The notes beneath the pieces were generated by a model. It did not search any database, was not told where the DNA came from, and saw nothing but the letters and a program-made list of their open reading frames with translations. From assembly GCA_025526995.1 (NCBI GenBank), contig JAHLKG010000029.1, positions 62,001 through 126,000 of the forward strand: a stretch of DNA of 64,000 nucleotides, in the 5' to 3' direction. A program made the translations under genes and the position numbers. Positions 51,185 through 62,986 of this stretch are shown here, one piece after another (the first letter of the stretch is position 1; every line of letters starts with the position of its first letter). Source of the stretch: Powellomyces hirtus (Eukaryota; Chytridiomycota; Chytridiomycetes; Spizellomycetales; Powellomycetaceae).

Positions 51185-54100
51185 GTGCTCAGCAGGTAAA
51201 GGTAAGACCGGTGAGCATAGAACGTTCGCCGCCCCTGTAGAGATCACCGAAGAGCCCGGGGACGATGCGGTCAGCGACGGGGGCTCAGTCAACAGCTCGG
51301 ATTTTCGCCCCGGGTGCTGAACGTTTACACCATCTCAGTACCCCAACCCTGGATGCAAGACAAGATCCCCACGGACAGGCCGGGACTCCGCATCCACAGG
51401 AAGACATTTGTGATTCACGGGAAGATACAAGGGCACTTTGCCTGCATCCTAATCGATACCGGGTGTAACACCCTGATCATCAGCAACACTTGGACAGCCA
51501 AGCACGGCCTCTGGACCTACACCTCTCCAACTCCGCTGAAAGTCCGATGGGGCGATAGAGCAGGAAACTACGGTGCAACGAAGATGACCTGTGGGGACCT
51601 CGCGGTGTTCACCGAGGAGAAGATTACCTACCGGGAAGACACCGTACCGTTCATGGTCGGACCGATCAGGGTCGATGTCATACTCGGTTTACCATTCATA
51701 TTGGGATTAGACGTCCGAGGGCTTTTTGACCAAGAGGGCTTCCCAACGATGACGTTCTACCACGACGGCCAGACCCTCAGCCTTCGAGCCAAATCGACTA
51801 ATCGCCATTGGGAAGCACCGTCCGCGTGCGTAGCCCGCCTGCTCTCCCCACGAGAGATACGGCCCCGCAGATTCCAGCCGGCAAAGCCAGCACTCAATGC
51901 AGAAGGAATCTACACGGCCAAGCAATGGAAACGTTTGATGAAGAAGGGCGAGATCACTGGAGTCTTCGAGGTACACATCGTAGATGCAATTCCAGTCGTA
52001 GAGGCTCAATTCGTACGGACGGTCGACGCCAAGAAAAGGGCCATCTTGGAGGAACGCCGCCACACCAACGCCGAAGCCAAGACGGCAGATCAAGAGGACC
52101 CGCTAGAGGCACTGCCGGCCGACCACTCACTCCGACCAACCCTAGAGAAATACGTCACGACGGTATTCACCAAACAGTCAGGCATGCCTCCGGACCGAGG
52201 CAAAGACAATTTCACCATTCGGCTCAAACCCGGCTCGAAACCCGTGATGCAGCCACTCCGGCACTTGAGCCCTGACGAATTGGACGAGCTCGGCCAGCAG
52301 ATGCAGCGTTTAATGGACAAGGGTTGGATCTCACACTCTCGCAGCCCGTGGGGCGCGCCCGTCCTATTTGCCCCAAAGAAGGACGGCGGCTTACGCTGCT
52401 GCATTGACTACCGGGCACTGAACAAGATGATCCAAAAGGATGCCACGCCGCTTTCAAAACTCTCGGAACTACGCGACAGGCTTGTCAACATGCGGGTATT
52501 TACCGCGATCGATATCCGCGACGCGTATCACTGCATCATGATTCGACCGGAAGATAGGGAGAAAACAGCGTTCCGAACACGTTTTGGGCATTTCAAATAC
52601 AATGTTCTACCTTTCGGCTTAACTAATGCACCTGCTACATTCCAGCGACTAACCAACAAACTCTTGGGCGACAAGTACGACGCTTATGTGATCTCATACC
52701 TCGACGATATTCTCATTTTCAGCACCGACATGAGTTCGCACATTCAGCACGTCGACAAGGTTCTCAAGACCCTGGCGGAACATCGCCTTCACGTCAAACC
52801 CAGCAAATGTCAATGGGCGGTTGACGAAGTCGAGTTCTGCGGCCACCGAGTCGGCAAGGATGGCCTGAGTATCGCCCCCTCCAAGGTGACCGCGGTCCGG
52901 GAACGACCTCGCCCAACCAACTCGCTGGAGCTCCTTAGCTTCATGGGCCTCGTCAACTATGTCAAGGAATACATCCCCGAGTATGCACAGATTGCCCTAC
53001 CATTAACGAATCTGCAATCCGGCAACCGCCCATGGCAGTGGGGTGACGAGGAAGATCAAGCGTTCAATCGCTTAAAGGAATTATGCTCCTCGGCACCCAC
53101 CCTAGCGTACTTTGACCCAGCGCTCGACACCTACTTGTTCACGGACGCATCGGGCTACGCCTACGGCGGATGGCTGGCACAGCCGGCCAAAGGGGATTTC
53201 CCTTACCCTCACCCACTATCAACCACCAAATCGGGCTTAGCCAACCTCCCGCAACTTCGCCCGGTGACATACTAGTCCCGCAAGATGCAACCCGCCGAGA
53301 CTCGATACCCCGTGCATGAACAAGAACTGCTGGGACTAGTCAAATCCATACGCGCCAACCGCCATTACCTCATCGGCCGCCCATTCCGCGCGTTTGTTGA
53401 CCACAAATCCCTGATCTACCTCCAGGAACAACCCCACCTGTCACGTCGCCAAGCAGGCTGGGTCGAGTTCCTCCAACAGTTCGATTTCTCAGTGGAATAC
53501 CTCCCCGGCACATGGAATTTGATCGCCGACTTCCTCAGTCGCGACCTGACTTACGCCCCCAAGTGCGCGACCTGCCAGGCCAAGATCGACGTGGTCACCG
53601 CCATTGTGTCGACGGAGAAGCCCGTCACGACGCACATGCCGACCGATGCGGACTGGACCCAAGCGCTCGCATCGGATGATTTCGGCCAACACATCTTACT
53701 AACCATCAACAGTCCACCGGAGAACCTATCCGGCCATGCACGTCGATTCCGGACAATGGACTTCCCTCCGCACCGATTCTTGATGTACCATGACCGTCGG
53801 TACGTCCCCGACAGCTTGCGGGGGCCACTCCTTCAGCTTCATCACGACTCCCTCGCAAACGGTGGTCACTCCGGTGTCCAACAAACGCTGGCCAAACTTC
53901 TGGAATTGTACTATTGGCCCCACATGGAACGTGATGTGTACCAATATGTCCGCACCTGCCCTACATGCCAACGCCACAAGCGCGCCACACCAATCGGCTT
54001 CCTCCGCAGCTTACTGATCCCCGACGCTCGTTGGCAACAAGTCGGCATGGATATATTCTTCCCCACATCAGGCTCTAAGGGGGGGGAACCTCGGGTAGAG

Positions 54101-55243
54101 GCCGACATGACAAAGAACCCTTCGCACCACACCGGCGAGAGACTGACCAAGACGGCGGATGCCGTACTCCTCATCGTTGACTACCTTTCATGCCGCGTGA
54201 TACTTCTACCTACTAACACACGCGCTACAGCTCAGGAGACGGCTCAACTCTTTCTGGAACAGGCATTCCGCCACACGGGGTTACCCCACACCATTGTGAG
54301 CGATCGGGACCCCAAGTGGCTATCGGAATTCTGGCGGTACCTTATGCGGGCACTCGACGTCAAGCAGGAACTCTCGTCGGCACGACACCAACAGACCGAC
54401 AGCAAGGCGGAGAACGCCATCAAGACGGTCAAGGGAATCATGGGCCCCTTTCTTGACTATGCCGGCTCCAACTGGAAGAGTTTACTCCCCACACTCGAGT
54501 ACAACTACAACCGAACGCCGCAGACGTCGACGGGACTATCCCCTTTCGAGATTGATCTAGGCAGCGTTCCCCGGGTACCGAACCAATGGGTAGCACCTAA
54601 CCCCGGAGAGATGATAAGGCAATCGGCACGAACCGCCATAGAAAGACTGATTAAGGAATTCGCCGACGTGAGTCGCATCGTGCAGCAACGGCTCCGAGAC
54701 GCACAGGACCAGCAGGCAAAGTACTATGACCGCAAGAAGCACACGGAAGCATACCGAGAGGGTGACAAGGTCTTACTCCATCGTGAGGGTATTGCGATTA
54801 CCAGCGTCACCACAAGGAACAAAAAGCTGGCTGAGCAATGGATTGGACCATTCACAGTACGCGGCAAGGGCCCGCATCCTGACACCTACGAGCTCGAACT
54901 ACCCAGGGAGTTCACCGGGTTGCACCCAGTCTTTCATGTCAGCATTCTGAGACGTTACCACGACCCGGGTGGTACCCCGTACAGACAGGTCACCGCCCCG
55001 CCTGAGCCCGAGAAGGACGAAGACGGTCAGGAGACCTACCAAGTGGACAAGATCCTAAATGCCAGATGGCACGGGAACACCGAGCAGTTCTTAGTCAAGT
55101 GGACAGGTTACGACAACACTCAGAACACGTGGGAGCCGTATGCACACGTGAAGGGATCGACCGCACTGGAAGAATGGCTCCGGGAGCACCCCGGAGAGGA
55201 CCGCGGCCAAAGGCTAGCAGCCAGGCGACGTAAGAGAACCTAG
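51185..55243 (+). pseudogene. G-II.e gag end and pol with one amber codon
   Basis: The gag tail (EITEEPGDDAVSDGG) ends in TGC TGA; pol overlaps in the -1 frame from about 51314. Pol: protease CILIDTGCNTLII, RT ([35 protein letters not shown]), RNase H (YLFTDASGYAYGGW), integrase (HHDSLANGGHSG, CPTC, IVDYLSCRV, SDRDPKWL, ARHQQTDSKAENA), chromodomain (YQVDKILNARW, FLVKWTGYD, NTWEPYAHV) and a basic tail RGQRLAARRRKR. One TAG at 53273-53275 replaces the Trp of VTYWSRKM in RNase H; the frame is otherwise open for about 1310 codons. Confidence 0.92.
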
Positions 55244-55311
55244 ATAGCGAGCTGTAACGTAAATTAACAAGAGACATGCTACTTGAGGTAGAGGACATTA
55301 TAGTGCGAGAT

Positions 55312-56335
55312 TTCGGCGTCGTTGGACGATGGCCGAAGGCTGCTGGGCAGCATACCTCGCTGGGCGAGATGCCGGCATTGTTGGACAATGGCCGAAGGCT
55401 GCTGGGCAGCATACCTCACTAGGTGAGATGCCGGGATCGCTGGGCGATGAGCCGACGGCTTGCCGATGCAAGGTGACCGGCACCAGATTTGCATGGCAGC
55501 GTACCTTGAGACCCGCGGGGACCATGGCCGTGGTACATACCTACGCGAAGGGGAAGAGAGGGCTTCGGCCAAGATACCGGCATCGTTTGACAATGGGCCG
55601 AAGTCCGCTGGGCGGCATACCTCACTGGGTGAGAAGGGTGATGCTGGGCATCGACCGGCTGCCGATGCAAGGTGACCGGCACCAGATTTGCATGGCAGCG
55701 TACCTCGAGACCCGCGGGGACCATGGCCGTGGTACATACCTACGCGAAGGGGAAGAGAAGGGCTTCGGCCAAGATACCGGCATCGTTTGACGATGGGCCG
55801 AAGTCCGCTGGGCGGCATACCTCACTGGGTGAGAAGGGTGATGCTGGGCATCGACCGGCTGCCGATGCAAGGTGACCGGCACCAGATTTGCATGGCAGCG
55901 TACCTCGAGACCCGCGGGGACCATGGCTGTAGTACATACCCATGCGAAGGGGAAGAGAAGGGCTTCGGCCAAGATACCGGCATCGTTTGACAATGGGCCG
56001 AAGGTCACTGGGCGACATACCTCGCTGGGCGAGATGCCGGGATCGCTGGGCGATGAGCCAAAGACTGCAAGGCAGTAGACCTCATGAGGTGAGATGCCGG
56101 CATTGTTGGACGATGGCCGAAGACTGCGAGGCAGTAGACCTCACGAGGTGAGATGCCGGCATCGTTGGACGATGGCTGAAGGCTGTTGGGCAGCATATCT
56201 CGCTGGGCGAGATGCCGGGATCGCTGGGCGATGAGCCGAAGACTGCAAGGCAGTAGACCTCACTAGGTGAGATACCGGCATCGTTGGACAATGGCCGGGG
56301 AACCGCCGGGCAGTCGTCCCAACGGGGAAGTGTGA
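55312..56335 (+). repeat. Palindrome array of G-II.e
   Basis: About 1 kb of tandem short palindromes. Examples: GCTGC-TGG-GCAGC at 55339, CTCGC-TGG-GCGAG at 55356, CATTG-TTGGA-CAATG at 55376, CTCAC-TAG-GTGAG at 55415, ATCGC-TGG-GCGAT at 55436, CTTGC-CGAT-GCAAG at 55459. Centres are 17-22 bp apart. Three form a unit of 59 bp. A larger unit of 199-200 bp (starting at 55472, 55671 and 55871) repeats three times. Confidence 0.88.
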
Positions 56336-56562
56336 TGCAGGGCATCTACCATGAGCACCATAGCCGGGAGGAGGCCGAGTGACATTGGACACAGCGGACG
56401 CATACGAAATGCTACAAGGCTCAAAGGAGCACAGCGATGAGAAGGCAAGTATAGCGATGAGATTTTGGTACTGAATTTGATTACGGCCCGAGGGCCAGGC
56501 CCCAAGGGAGCAACAGGACGAAATTATGTACATGAAAAAGGGAAAAAGGGGGGGAAGACCAA

Positions 56563-57296
56563 CTAGTTGATACGGGTGAATGAGAAGAGGCATTTTGCCC
56601 CGTGGCAGCGCTCCCCCCTGCCGCATCGGAGCGGAGTGAAATTCGCAATGTTCATTTCGCTATGGGAGAAATGGATCAGCCGGTAAGGTAAGCGTATAAT
56701 CGACGAGAAGAGATGACTTACGCGCGAATGTGCGCCATGCAGTTGACATGGGCGCAGGGGAGCCAGCGGAGGGCCGCCACGGCAGAGGGGCAGGCGTCAT
56801 GGACGCAACAGACCGGGATTGCACCGAAGTGCAGCGTCCTCCCGCACCGGTCGACACCACACACAAACTGGCCCAGAGGGCCAGTGTCCTACAGAAGGGA
56901 AGGAGAGAGAGAGGAAATGAGTACCAAACGACACCGGGAAGCCTCATAACCAGCGGGAACGTACTGTGGCGTCGGCCAAGGCCACGATACATGGCCGACA
57001 GATCATGTGGTGGCATTCCCCGAGGAACATCTTGCCACCCTTGTGCAGGCCGCATTTCCAGCAGGTGCTGGTTGCGACCACAACCTCCGGGGTCGAATTG
57101 TAGTCGACGGTCGGCTCCTGTGAGACGGCGTAAGGGAATTACCGCGACCGATGGGAACAGTCAAGACTTCACTCACCCCGGCGAGCTGGACCTTCTTCGC
57201 GGCTGCCTTCTGCAGCTGTTGGTTGCTACGGCGTTTAGCCGTGGTGGTGGTGGTGGTGGTGTCGGGGGACGGGGAGTTGTTGCGGTCGACGTCCAT
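56563..57296 (-). CDS. G-II antisense zinc-finger gene, copy R3 (intact)
   Basis: Exons 57296-57177, 57117-56965, 56888-56722 and 56659-56563 (120, 153, 167 and 97 nt); introns of 59, 76 and 62 nt with GTGAGT, GTACGT and GTAAGT donors and pyrimidine-rich acceptors ending AG. Predicted 178 residues. Thr-rich N-terminus; CWKC-x11-C-x-H-x2-C-x2-C; a second Cys/His cluster (FVCGVDRC, CCVHDAC, LPCAHVNCMAH); the last exon CGRGERCHGAKCLFSF looks like a CCCH finger lacking its His. It is close to R1 and distant from R2. It is transcribed towards pol, with the palindrome array between the two stops. Confidence 0.82.
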
Positions 57297-57358
57297 TGTT
57301 GTTTCTGTTGTCAGTTACAGGAGAAAGAAAGAAGCGAGGGGGAACTTAGCGGGCAGCG

Positions 57359-57368
57359 CCTTTTGAAG
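57359..57368 (-). promoter_or_regulatory. Conserved TATA-like box of R3
   Basis: CTTCAAAAGG on the minus strand, about 63 bp upstream of the R3 ATG, the same spacing as in R1. Between it and the LTR (57369-57704) I see no gene. Confidence 0.45.
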
Positions 57369-57704
57369 GCTCGTCCAGGCTGGGAACGCTCGGCAATTCA
57401 GGTGTCAGTGTTTCATTCCCTACGAAGCGCAGCAGATGTTACTTATCAGATTTTGCATGGAGAAAACTAGTCGTGAGTCATTTAGGGCCCCTGCGACGAG
57501 AAAATAGACTTTTCGACGAATTCGCGCCCTACGAAGGGCGGAGACTACCCACCGGAGGCTACCGCGACGCGACCCACACCAGGGCCGCCTCCCCAGCCTC
57601 ATCTTCCCACAACCACGTCAGCATCCGTTCAACCGCAGCTGTTCGGCTTAGGCAAGCTTCGCCTCGCTGAAGAGATTCGAGCCTAAGAGATAGTCGCGAA
57701 TCTA

Positions 57705-57712
57705 AGGGGGGT
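57705..57712 (+). other. G-II polypurine tract
   Basis: AAGGGGGG abutting the 3' LTR, present at the same place in G-II.d and, reversed, in G-II.a. It is the likely plus-strand primer. Confidence 0.65.
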
Positions 57713-57986
57713 GTAATGAGGCGTGGCTCGCCAACCTAAGCCTAGATACGCGTCGGGAAGGGCCCCGCGCGAGATGGATGCTAGCGTCAGCATCCCGAAG
57801 GGTACTAGACCTTAGGGATGGCCATGGATGGCCATCACGTGACCGGGACCGCCCCGCGGTCCAGAAGAAAAGTAGGAATACTCCGACAAGGGCGTATTCA
57901 AGACTTAGACATCTGACAGTAGAATTAGACATAGGGAATTCCCGAATAGAAGACTAGAATCTGGCAACGGACCTAGTATTATTACA
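57713..57986 (+). repeat. G-II.e 3' LTR (274 bp)
   Basis: TGTAATGAGGCGTGG...TATTATTACA, followed by AGCAC and inverted gag sequence. Near the centre it carries ATCACGTGAC, the reverse complement of the site in G-II.a. Confidence 0.92.
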
Positions 57987-58095
57987 AGCACCCACGGGCA
58001 TAGTGCCCCTTGCCTCCGCAGTTAAAACATTCGTTGCGTTCACGACGTTCGTTATAGATGATGTGCTCGCGGTCTGAGATCCCTTGGTGGTTGTC
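57987..58095 (-). pseudogene. G-II gag fragment (knuckle region), inverted
   Basis: About 110 bp of gag from the zinc knuckle region upstream on the minus strand (CFNCGGKGHYARG), starting exactly where the gag tail at 51185 leaves off and sharing GTGCT with it. It is cut at 58095 by the G-III LTR. Confidence 0.85.
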
Positions 58096-58375
58096 TGTGT
58101 CGGGGAAACCTCATATTCTTATATTTTTTCGTGACTTTCTGATTACGTTATACACGATCCTTTGTTTGGGCTGGCCACCCGTTCATCGGTGATACACATG
58201 ACCCCTGACTCATAGGCAATAAAGCGCCTCGCGGATAGATTACTTTGCGCCACCCTGACACGCATTATATAAAGCTGTCAGCTGCTGGTCACCCTTCTCC
58301 GCTCGTTACCTTACAACACACGATAATACACACTATTTATTACTACCAACTATCAAAGCTTCCTTTGACGTTACA
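58096..58375 (+). repeat. G-III 5' LTR (about 280 bp)
   Basis: TGTGTCGGGG...GACGTTACA, followed at once by TGGTAGCACC. It contains TATATAAAG at 58266-58274. There is no partner LTR in the window, so its ends rest on the TGT/ACA rule and the PBS. Confidence 0.8.
58266..58274 (+). promoter_or_regulatory. TATA box of the G-III LTR
   Basis: TATATAAAG about 110 bp before the LTR end, in the expected U3/R position. Confidence 0.5.
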
Positions 58376-58390
58376 TGGTAGCACCACCCC
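58376..58390 (+). other. G-III primer-binding site
   Basis: TGGTAGCACCACCCC directly after the LTR, of the same tRNA 3'-end type as in G-I and G-II. Confidence 0.7.
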
Positions 58391-58430
58391 ACACTAGCAC
58401 CATCAATCACAATCACTCCAATTGAACAAC

Positions 58431-61400
58431 ATGCCTCCTGCACTTACTCCCGCTGTACAAGCTGCTATCGTTACCGCCGTTACTGCCGGTGTTATCGCCG
58501 CTGCTCCTGTTGTTGCTGCTGCAGTTCCCGCTCGTCCTAACCGAGCTAAGACCCTCCTTGACGCACAAAAGGCTAAGCTCTCTGAATACGATGGCACCAA
58601 GTCCGCCAAAAAGATAGAGGAGTTTTTGACTTCTCACAGTAACTTTTATTGGGCTCTTGCTACTCCCGCCGTTCCTGCGGCTGTCGGTCCTCCTCCTGTT
58701 CCCGCAGTTCCTGCCGTACCATTGCCCATGGCCGACTACGTTGGCACTCTTCAATCTTACCTCAAGAGTACTGCTCTCGAATGGTACAACACTACTTCTG
58801 CCACAGGAGCACCTGCCAGTTGGGCAGCTTTTCAAACAGCCCTCATTACCGAATTCTTCCCTCGCAATCTTCGCAACGCGATCGAACTTAGATTGACCAA
58901 TCTCGCTCTCGGGAACTCACTTGAGGAATTCGTTACAAAGTTCCAAGATGAATGTCATGAACTTGATGCCGCTTTGCGTCTCGATCCTACACAAGCTACT
59001 ATTCCTGCTGCTGATATTGTTCGTATTTTTAAAGCAGATCTCCTTAAGAACCCTATCATCGGTCACTATTTATACAATGCGATCAATACTTTCGAAATCA
59101 ACCAAAACCTCGCCGCTGCAGCTGCTGCACCCATTACCATTCAGCAAGCCATAGAAACTGCTTGACAAGCTTTCGTTGTTCATGGATTTTCTGATAATAA
59201 TCCTCTCAATACATTCTCTCGTGGACGCGGCGGATCCGGTCGCGGTCGTGGAGGCGGTCGTGGCCGAGGCGGTCGAGGTGGACAATCACGATATAGTCCT
59301 TATTCCAATCCTCGACTAACTGGAATAGACGACACTGACAACCTCACAGACGACTTCAACAATCTTAACCTCATTCCATATCCACCTGGTGTGAGCCGCA
59401 ACCTCATTACCTATAGACCATCGTACAATTATCCTAGACAAGGTTACCAATCGAGAGGCCGCGGTCAACGACGTCAAGCACCAACAACTCCTTGCCCAAT
59501 TTGTAATCGTATGGGACATTGGTCCGCTGACTGCTGGTATAATACCGGAAATCAACAATGTGGTAATCGACGCGGTGGCTCCGGACAACGAGGCCGCGGA
59601 AATGGTCGCGGTCGAGGCGGTCGAGGCCAATCCAATCAGAACCAAAACCAAGCGCAAGGAATGGCGAATGACAATACGACGCAGAATCAGTTAAACCAAA
59701 TTGTAACGACAAGTGGGTTTTCTCAACGGTCGTTAGAGCCCATCGGTAGCTCTGTTCGGCCTTCATATCGACCTACCGTTCAAGATGCGTGGAAACCTTT
59801 GGCCACCGGATTATGGATTGCACATGGCCGTATTGGAAAGAAATTTGCCCGAATATTGTTCGATAGCGGAGCAACGGGAATGTTTCTCGACAAGACCTTC
59901 GTCAAAAAACATAAATTCGAAACTAGGCCTACCGAACCACAACAAATAACTCTGGCCGACAAAAAATCTCAAATTCTCCTAGACACCGTTGTCTCCGAAC
60001 CGTTAGAACTTTGGAACATTGAATCTCGTTCGCCTTTTATGGTTGGACAACTCCCATGGCTCGTCAGCGATCTTATATACGATGCGATCATCGGAACACC
60101 TTTCTGGAATCTCTTTACTTACACTGAACAATACTTACACAAAAAACAACCTATTCTTCGTTTTACTAATCACTCACAGATACCAATCGCATCACTCTCC
60201 GTCACTATCAAATGCGAACGAACATCACAAAAATGGCAACCCTTAGACTTTCTCCCTAAGAATTGTCTTTCTCATTTGGACACTACTCCATCTACGAAAC
60301 AATCTGTATTCACCAAAGCCGTTGCTCATTGCAATATCCAAATGATCGAAGTTACATCTAAGCGATTCAACAAAGCCTGGCGGCGAAATAAATTCGAAGA
60401 CAATACTGTCTGCCGATTGGCTCTCAACGAAATTTCGGAGGATCCTGAACGGTTTAAGGGAAATCCTGAACTCTTGAAAGATTCTCTGGAAAAGTATGTT
60501 GATACTCTGTTCAAGGAACCGCAAGGCTTACCACCTGATCGGGGAAAAGCTAATTTCCAAATCGAACTCGTCGAAGGCGCTGAACCTGTCTGGCAACCTC
60601 TCCGCCACATGAATAAGGAAGAATTAGCCGAATTGAAAAAGCAAATTCAACTGATGCTCGAGAAAGGATGGATACAGCACTCCTCAAGCCCATGGGGAGC
60701 TAGTGTCGTTTTCGCCAAGAAGAAAGATGGAGGATTACGTATTTGTTGGGACTATCGAGGTCTCAACTCCGTCACAAAGAAAGATCGAACACCTCTTCCG
60801 AACATCCGCGAAATGCGCAATCGAATTCAAGGATGTGAATACTTCAGTCTCATCGATATTAAGGAAGCCTACCATCGTTTACTCATCCGAAAACAAGATC
60901 GGGAAAAGACCGCCATACGTACAAGATTTGGTCATTTCGAATATCTCGTCATGCCTTTCGGCTTAACCAATGCTCCTGCCGCATTCCAACGATTAATGAA
61001 CAAAATTTTCCACAAAGACTATGATGACTTCGTTAATTCATACCTCGACGATATCCTCATCTTCTCAAAGACACGAGAGGAACATCAGAAACATGTAGAC
61101 TTAGTCCTCAAGAAGCTCGAAGAACATCAACTTTACATCAAACCGTCTAAATGTGTCTGGGCCGTGCCGGAAGTAGAATGGTGTGGACACGTCTTGGGCC
61201 AAAATGGAATTCGCATTGCCCCTTCGAAGATCCAAGTGATTAAGGACTGGCCTAGACCTACGACAACAAAAGGAGTTCAATCATTCCTTGGCCTCGCCAA
61301 CTATTTCCTCGACTTTGTCAAAGATTATTCGAATATTGCTCTTCCATTATCCAATATTCAATCGGCGAAAGTCAAGTTCCAATGGGAAGCCGATCAAGAG

Positions 61401-62986
61401 CAAGCATTCCAGAAACTGAAAGAAGCACTTATCAACGCGCCAGCTCTAGCAACTATCGATGAAAGTAAACCCATCTACGTCTACACAGATTCGTCTGGCT
61501 ACGCTATTGCTGGATGGATCGGACAACCATATGATGACGAGACCATACCAACAAATCTTCCTTGTCTCGTCGGCGAATGGAAACAATTACCTCGCCTCCG
61601 ACCTGTCGTTTTCTATTCTCGCAAGATGAAGGGCGCTGAGACTCGGTATCCAACACACGAACAAGAACTACTCGCATTAGTCAAGATGCTTGTAGCCAAT
61701 AGACCATACTTGGTTGGACAACCGTTTCGGTGCTTCAGCGATCACAAAGGCTTAGAATTTATTCAAACACAACCTCATCTTAGCCGAAGACAAGCTCGAT
61801 GGGTCGAAATTCTCCAAGAATACGACTTTACCATCCAATACATTCCAGGGAGGTGGAATCATATTGCGGACATTCTCTCCCAAAGTGCTATTTACGCTCC
61901 ACGTTGTGTCGGATGTCAAAGACGCATCGATATGCATACTCAAATCAACAACATGATAGATGGCATTCCCGCTATAGTCGGCACAACAGTAGATCTTCGC
62001 ACGACGCCAACATATTCTACCGAGGAATGGAAACAAGCTTTAGCTACAGATCCCTATTCTGAATATCTTGAAGAGATCTGTCGGAAACCTGATCACGAAA
62101 AGACCGCAAGAGAACGACGATATACTTTCCAAGATGGAATCGCTCGACATGAAGGACGTCTTTACGTACCTGAAAGCCTATGCCCAAAAGTCTTACGACA
62201 ATTTCACGATGATTTAGCCACTGGAGGTCATCTCGGCGTCAAGAAAACACTTGCCCGAATTCTCGTCGATTATTATTGGCCTAACGTTAGACAAGACGTC
62301 ATGAAGTAGGTCGGAACATGCAAATCCTGACGACAATTCAAACCTGGTCATCGCCGTTACGGATTTCTACGACCACTTCCTGTTCCACTGGGAAGGTGGC
62401 ATACTATTTTGTTTGATATCTTCTACATTGGAGATGAAGCATGTCGTGCCTGCGTCGATTATCTATCGGGACGTGCTATTCTTTCAGCTGTCGACAAAAA
62501 CATTGGTGGTAAAGAACTTGCTGCCGTTTTTCTGGATCGAGTATGGAAATATGTCGGGACCCCCAAAGTCTTTGTTACGGACCGCGAACCTCGAGCACTT
62601 TCAGATTTTTTCCTTGCTTTCGATATATTACTCGGTGTTAAGCATGAATTCGCCACAGCTCGACATCAACAAACGAACAGAAAAGTCGAACGAGCCATCC
62701 AAACACTGAAGAGAATTTTCAAACAGTATCTCAACTACGATAAAAGCAACTGGAAGAAGCTACTCCCGCTTGTCGAGTTCGCCTTCAACACTGCCCCTAG
62801 AAGCGAATATGAAGGCCTGACACCATTCGAAGTAGACCTTGGCCGTACAATCATCTTACCTGGATGGAATCCACTCCTAGAAGGACAAGAACTTCGTTTA
62901 CGCGGAGTCGACAAGGCCGAGCTCGAAAGACACCATAAGGGACAAGAAGAGATAGCCCGAATCGTACGCAAAAATCTACGTCGAGC
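58431..62986 (+). pseudogene. G-III gag-pol, single frame with three nonsense codons
   Basis: From ATG 58431 the frame runs through gag, pol and into integrase without a frame change, broken by TGA at 59163-59165 and by TAG (62307-62309) and TGA (about 62328) in the integrase zinc end. Gag is Ala/Pro-rich at its N-terminus, then has capsid-like sequence and two RGG-rich boxes (59218-59285 and 59570-59635) around a knuckle CPICNRMGHWSADC. Pol: protease ILFDSGATGMFLD, RT (CWDYRGLNSVTKKDRTPLPN, NSYLDDILIFS), RNase H (YVYTDSSGYAIAGW), integrase HDDLATGGHLG, TDREPRAL, ARHQQTNRKVERA. The catalytic residues are kept. Unlike G-I and G-II there is no gag/pol frame change. Confidence 0.9.

Larger units (their letters stand above)
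51185..57986 (+). mobile_element. G-II.e, nearly complete G-II element lacking its 5' end
   Basis: Gag tail (51185-51322), pol 51314-55243, palindrome array, antisense zinc-finger gene R3, purine tract, 3' LTR 57713-57986. Its left edge GTGCT and the AGCAC after its 3' LTR together show that it was host to the G-II.b insertion and has since been inverted. Confidence 0.9.
58096..62986 (+). mobile_element. G-III, third gypsy family, 3' end cut off
   Basis: LTR 58096-58375, PBS, one gag-pol frame with RGG-rich gag, cut at 62986 in integrase by Copia-3.2. No second copy in the window. The LTR start is taken as TGTGTCGG; TGTCGG two bases later is possible. Confidence 0.85.

Noticed and set aside
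55312..56335. Resemblance of the palindrome array to a CRISPR array
   Set aside because: There is no constant repeat with unique spacers and no cas genes. It lies inside a eukaryotic retrotransposon, and the stems vary while the spacing is only about 20 bp.
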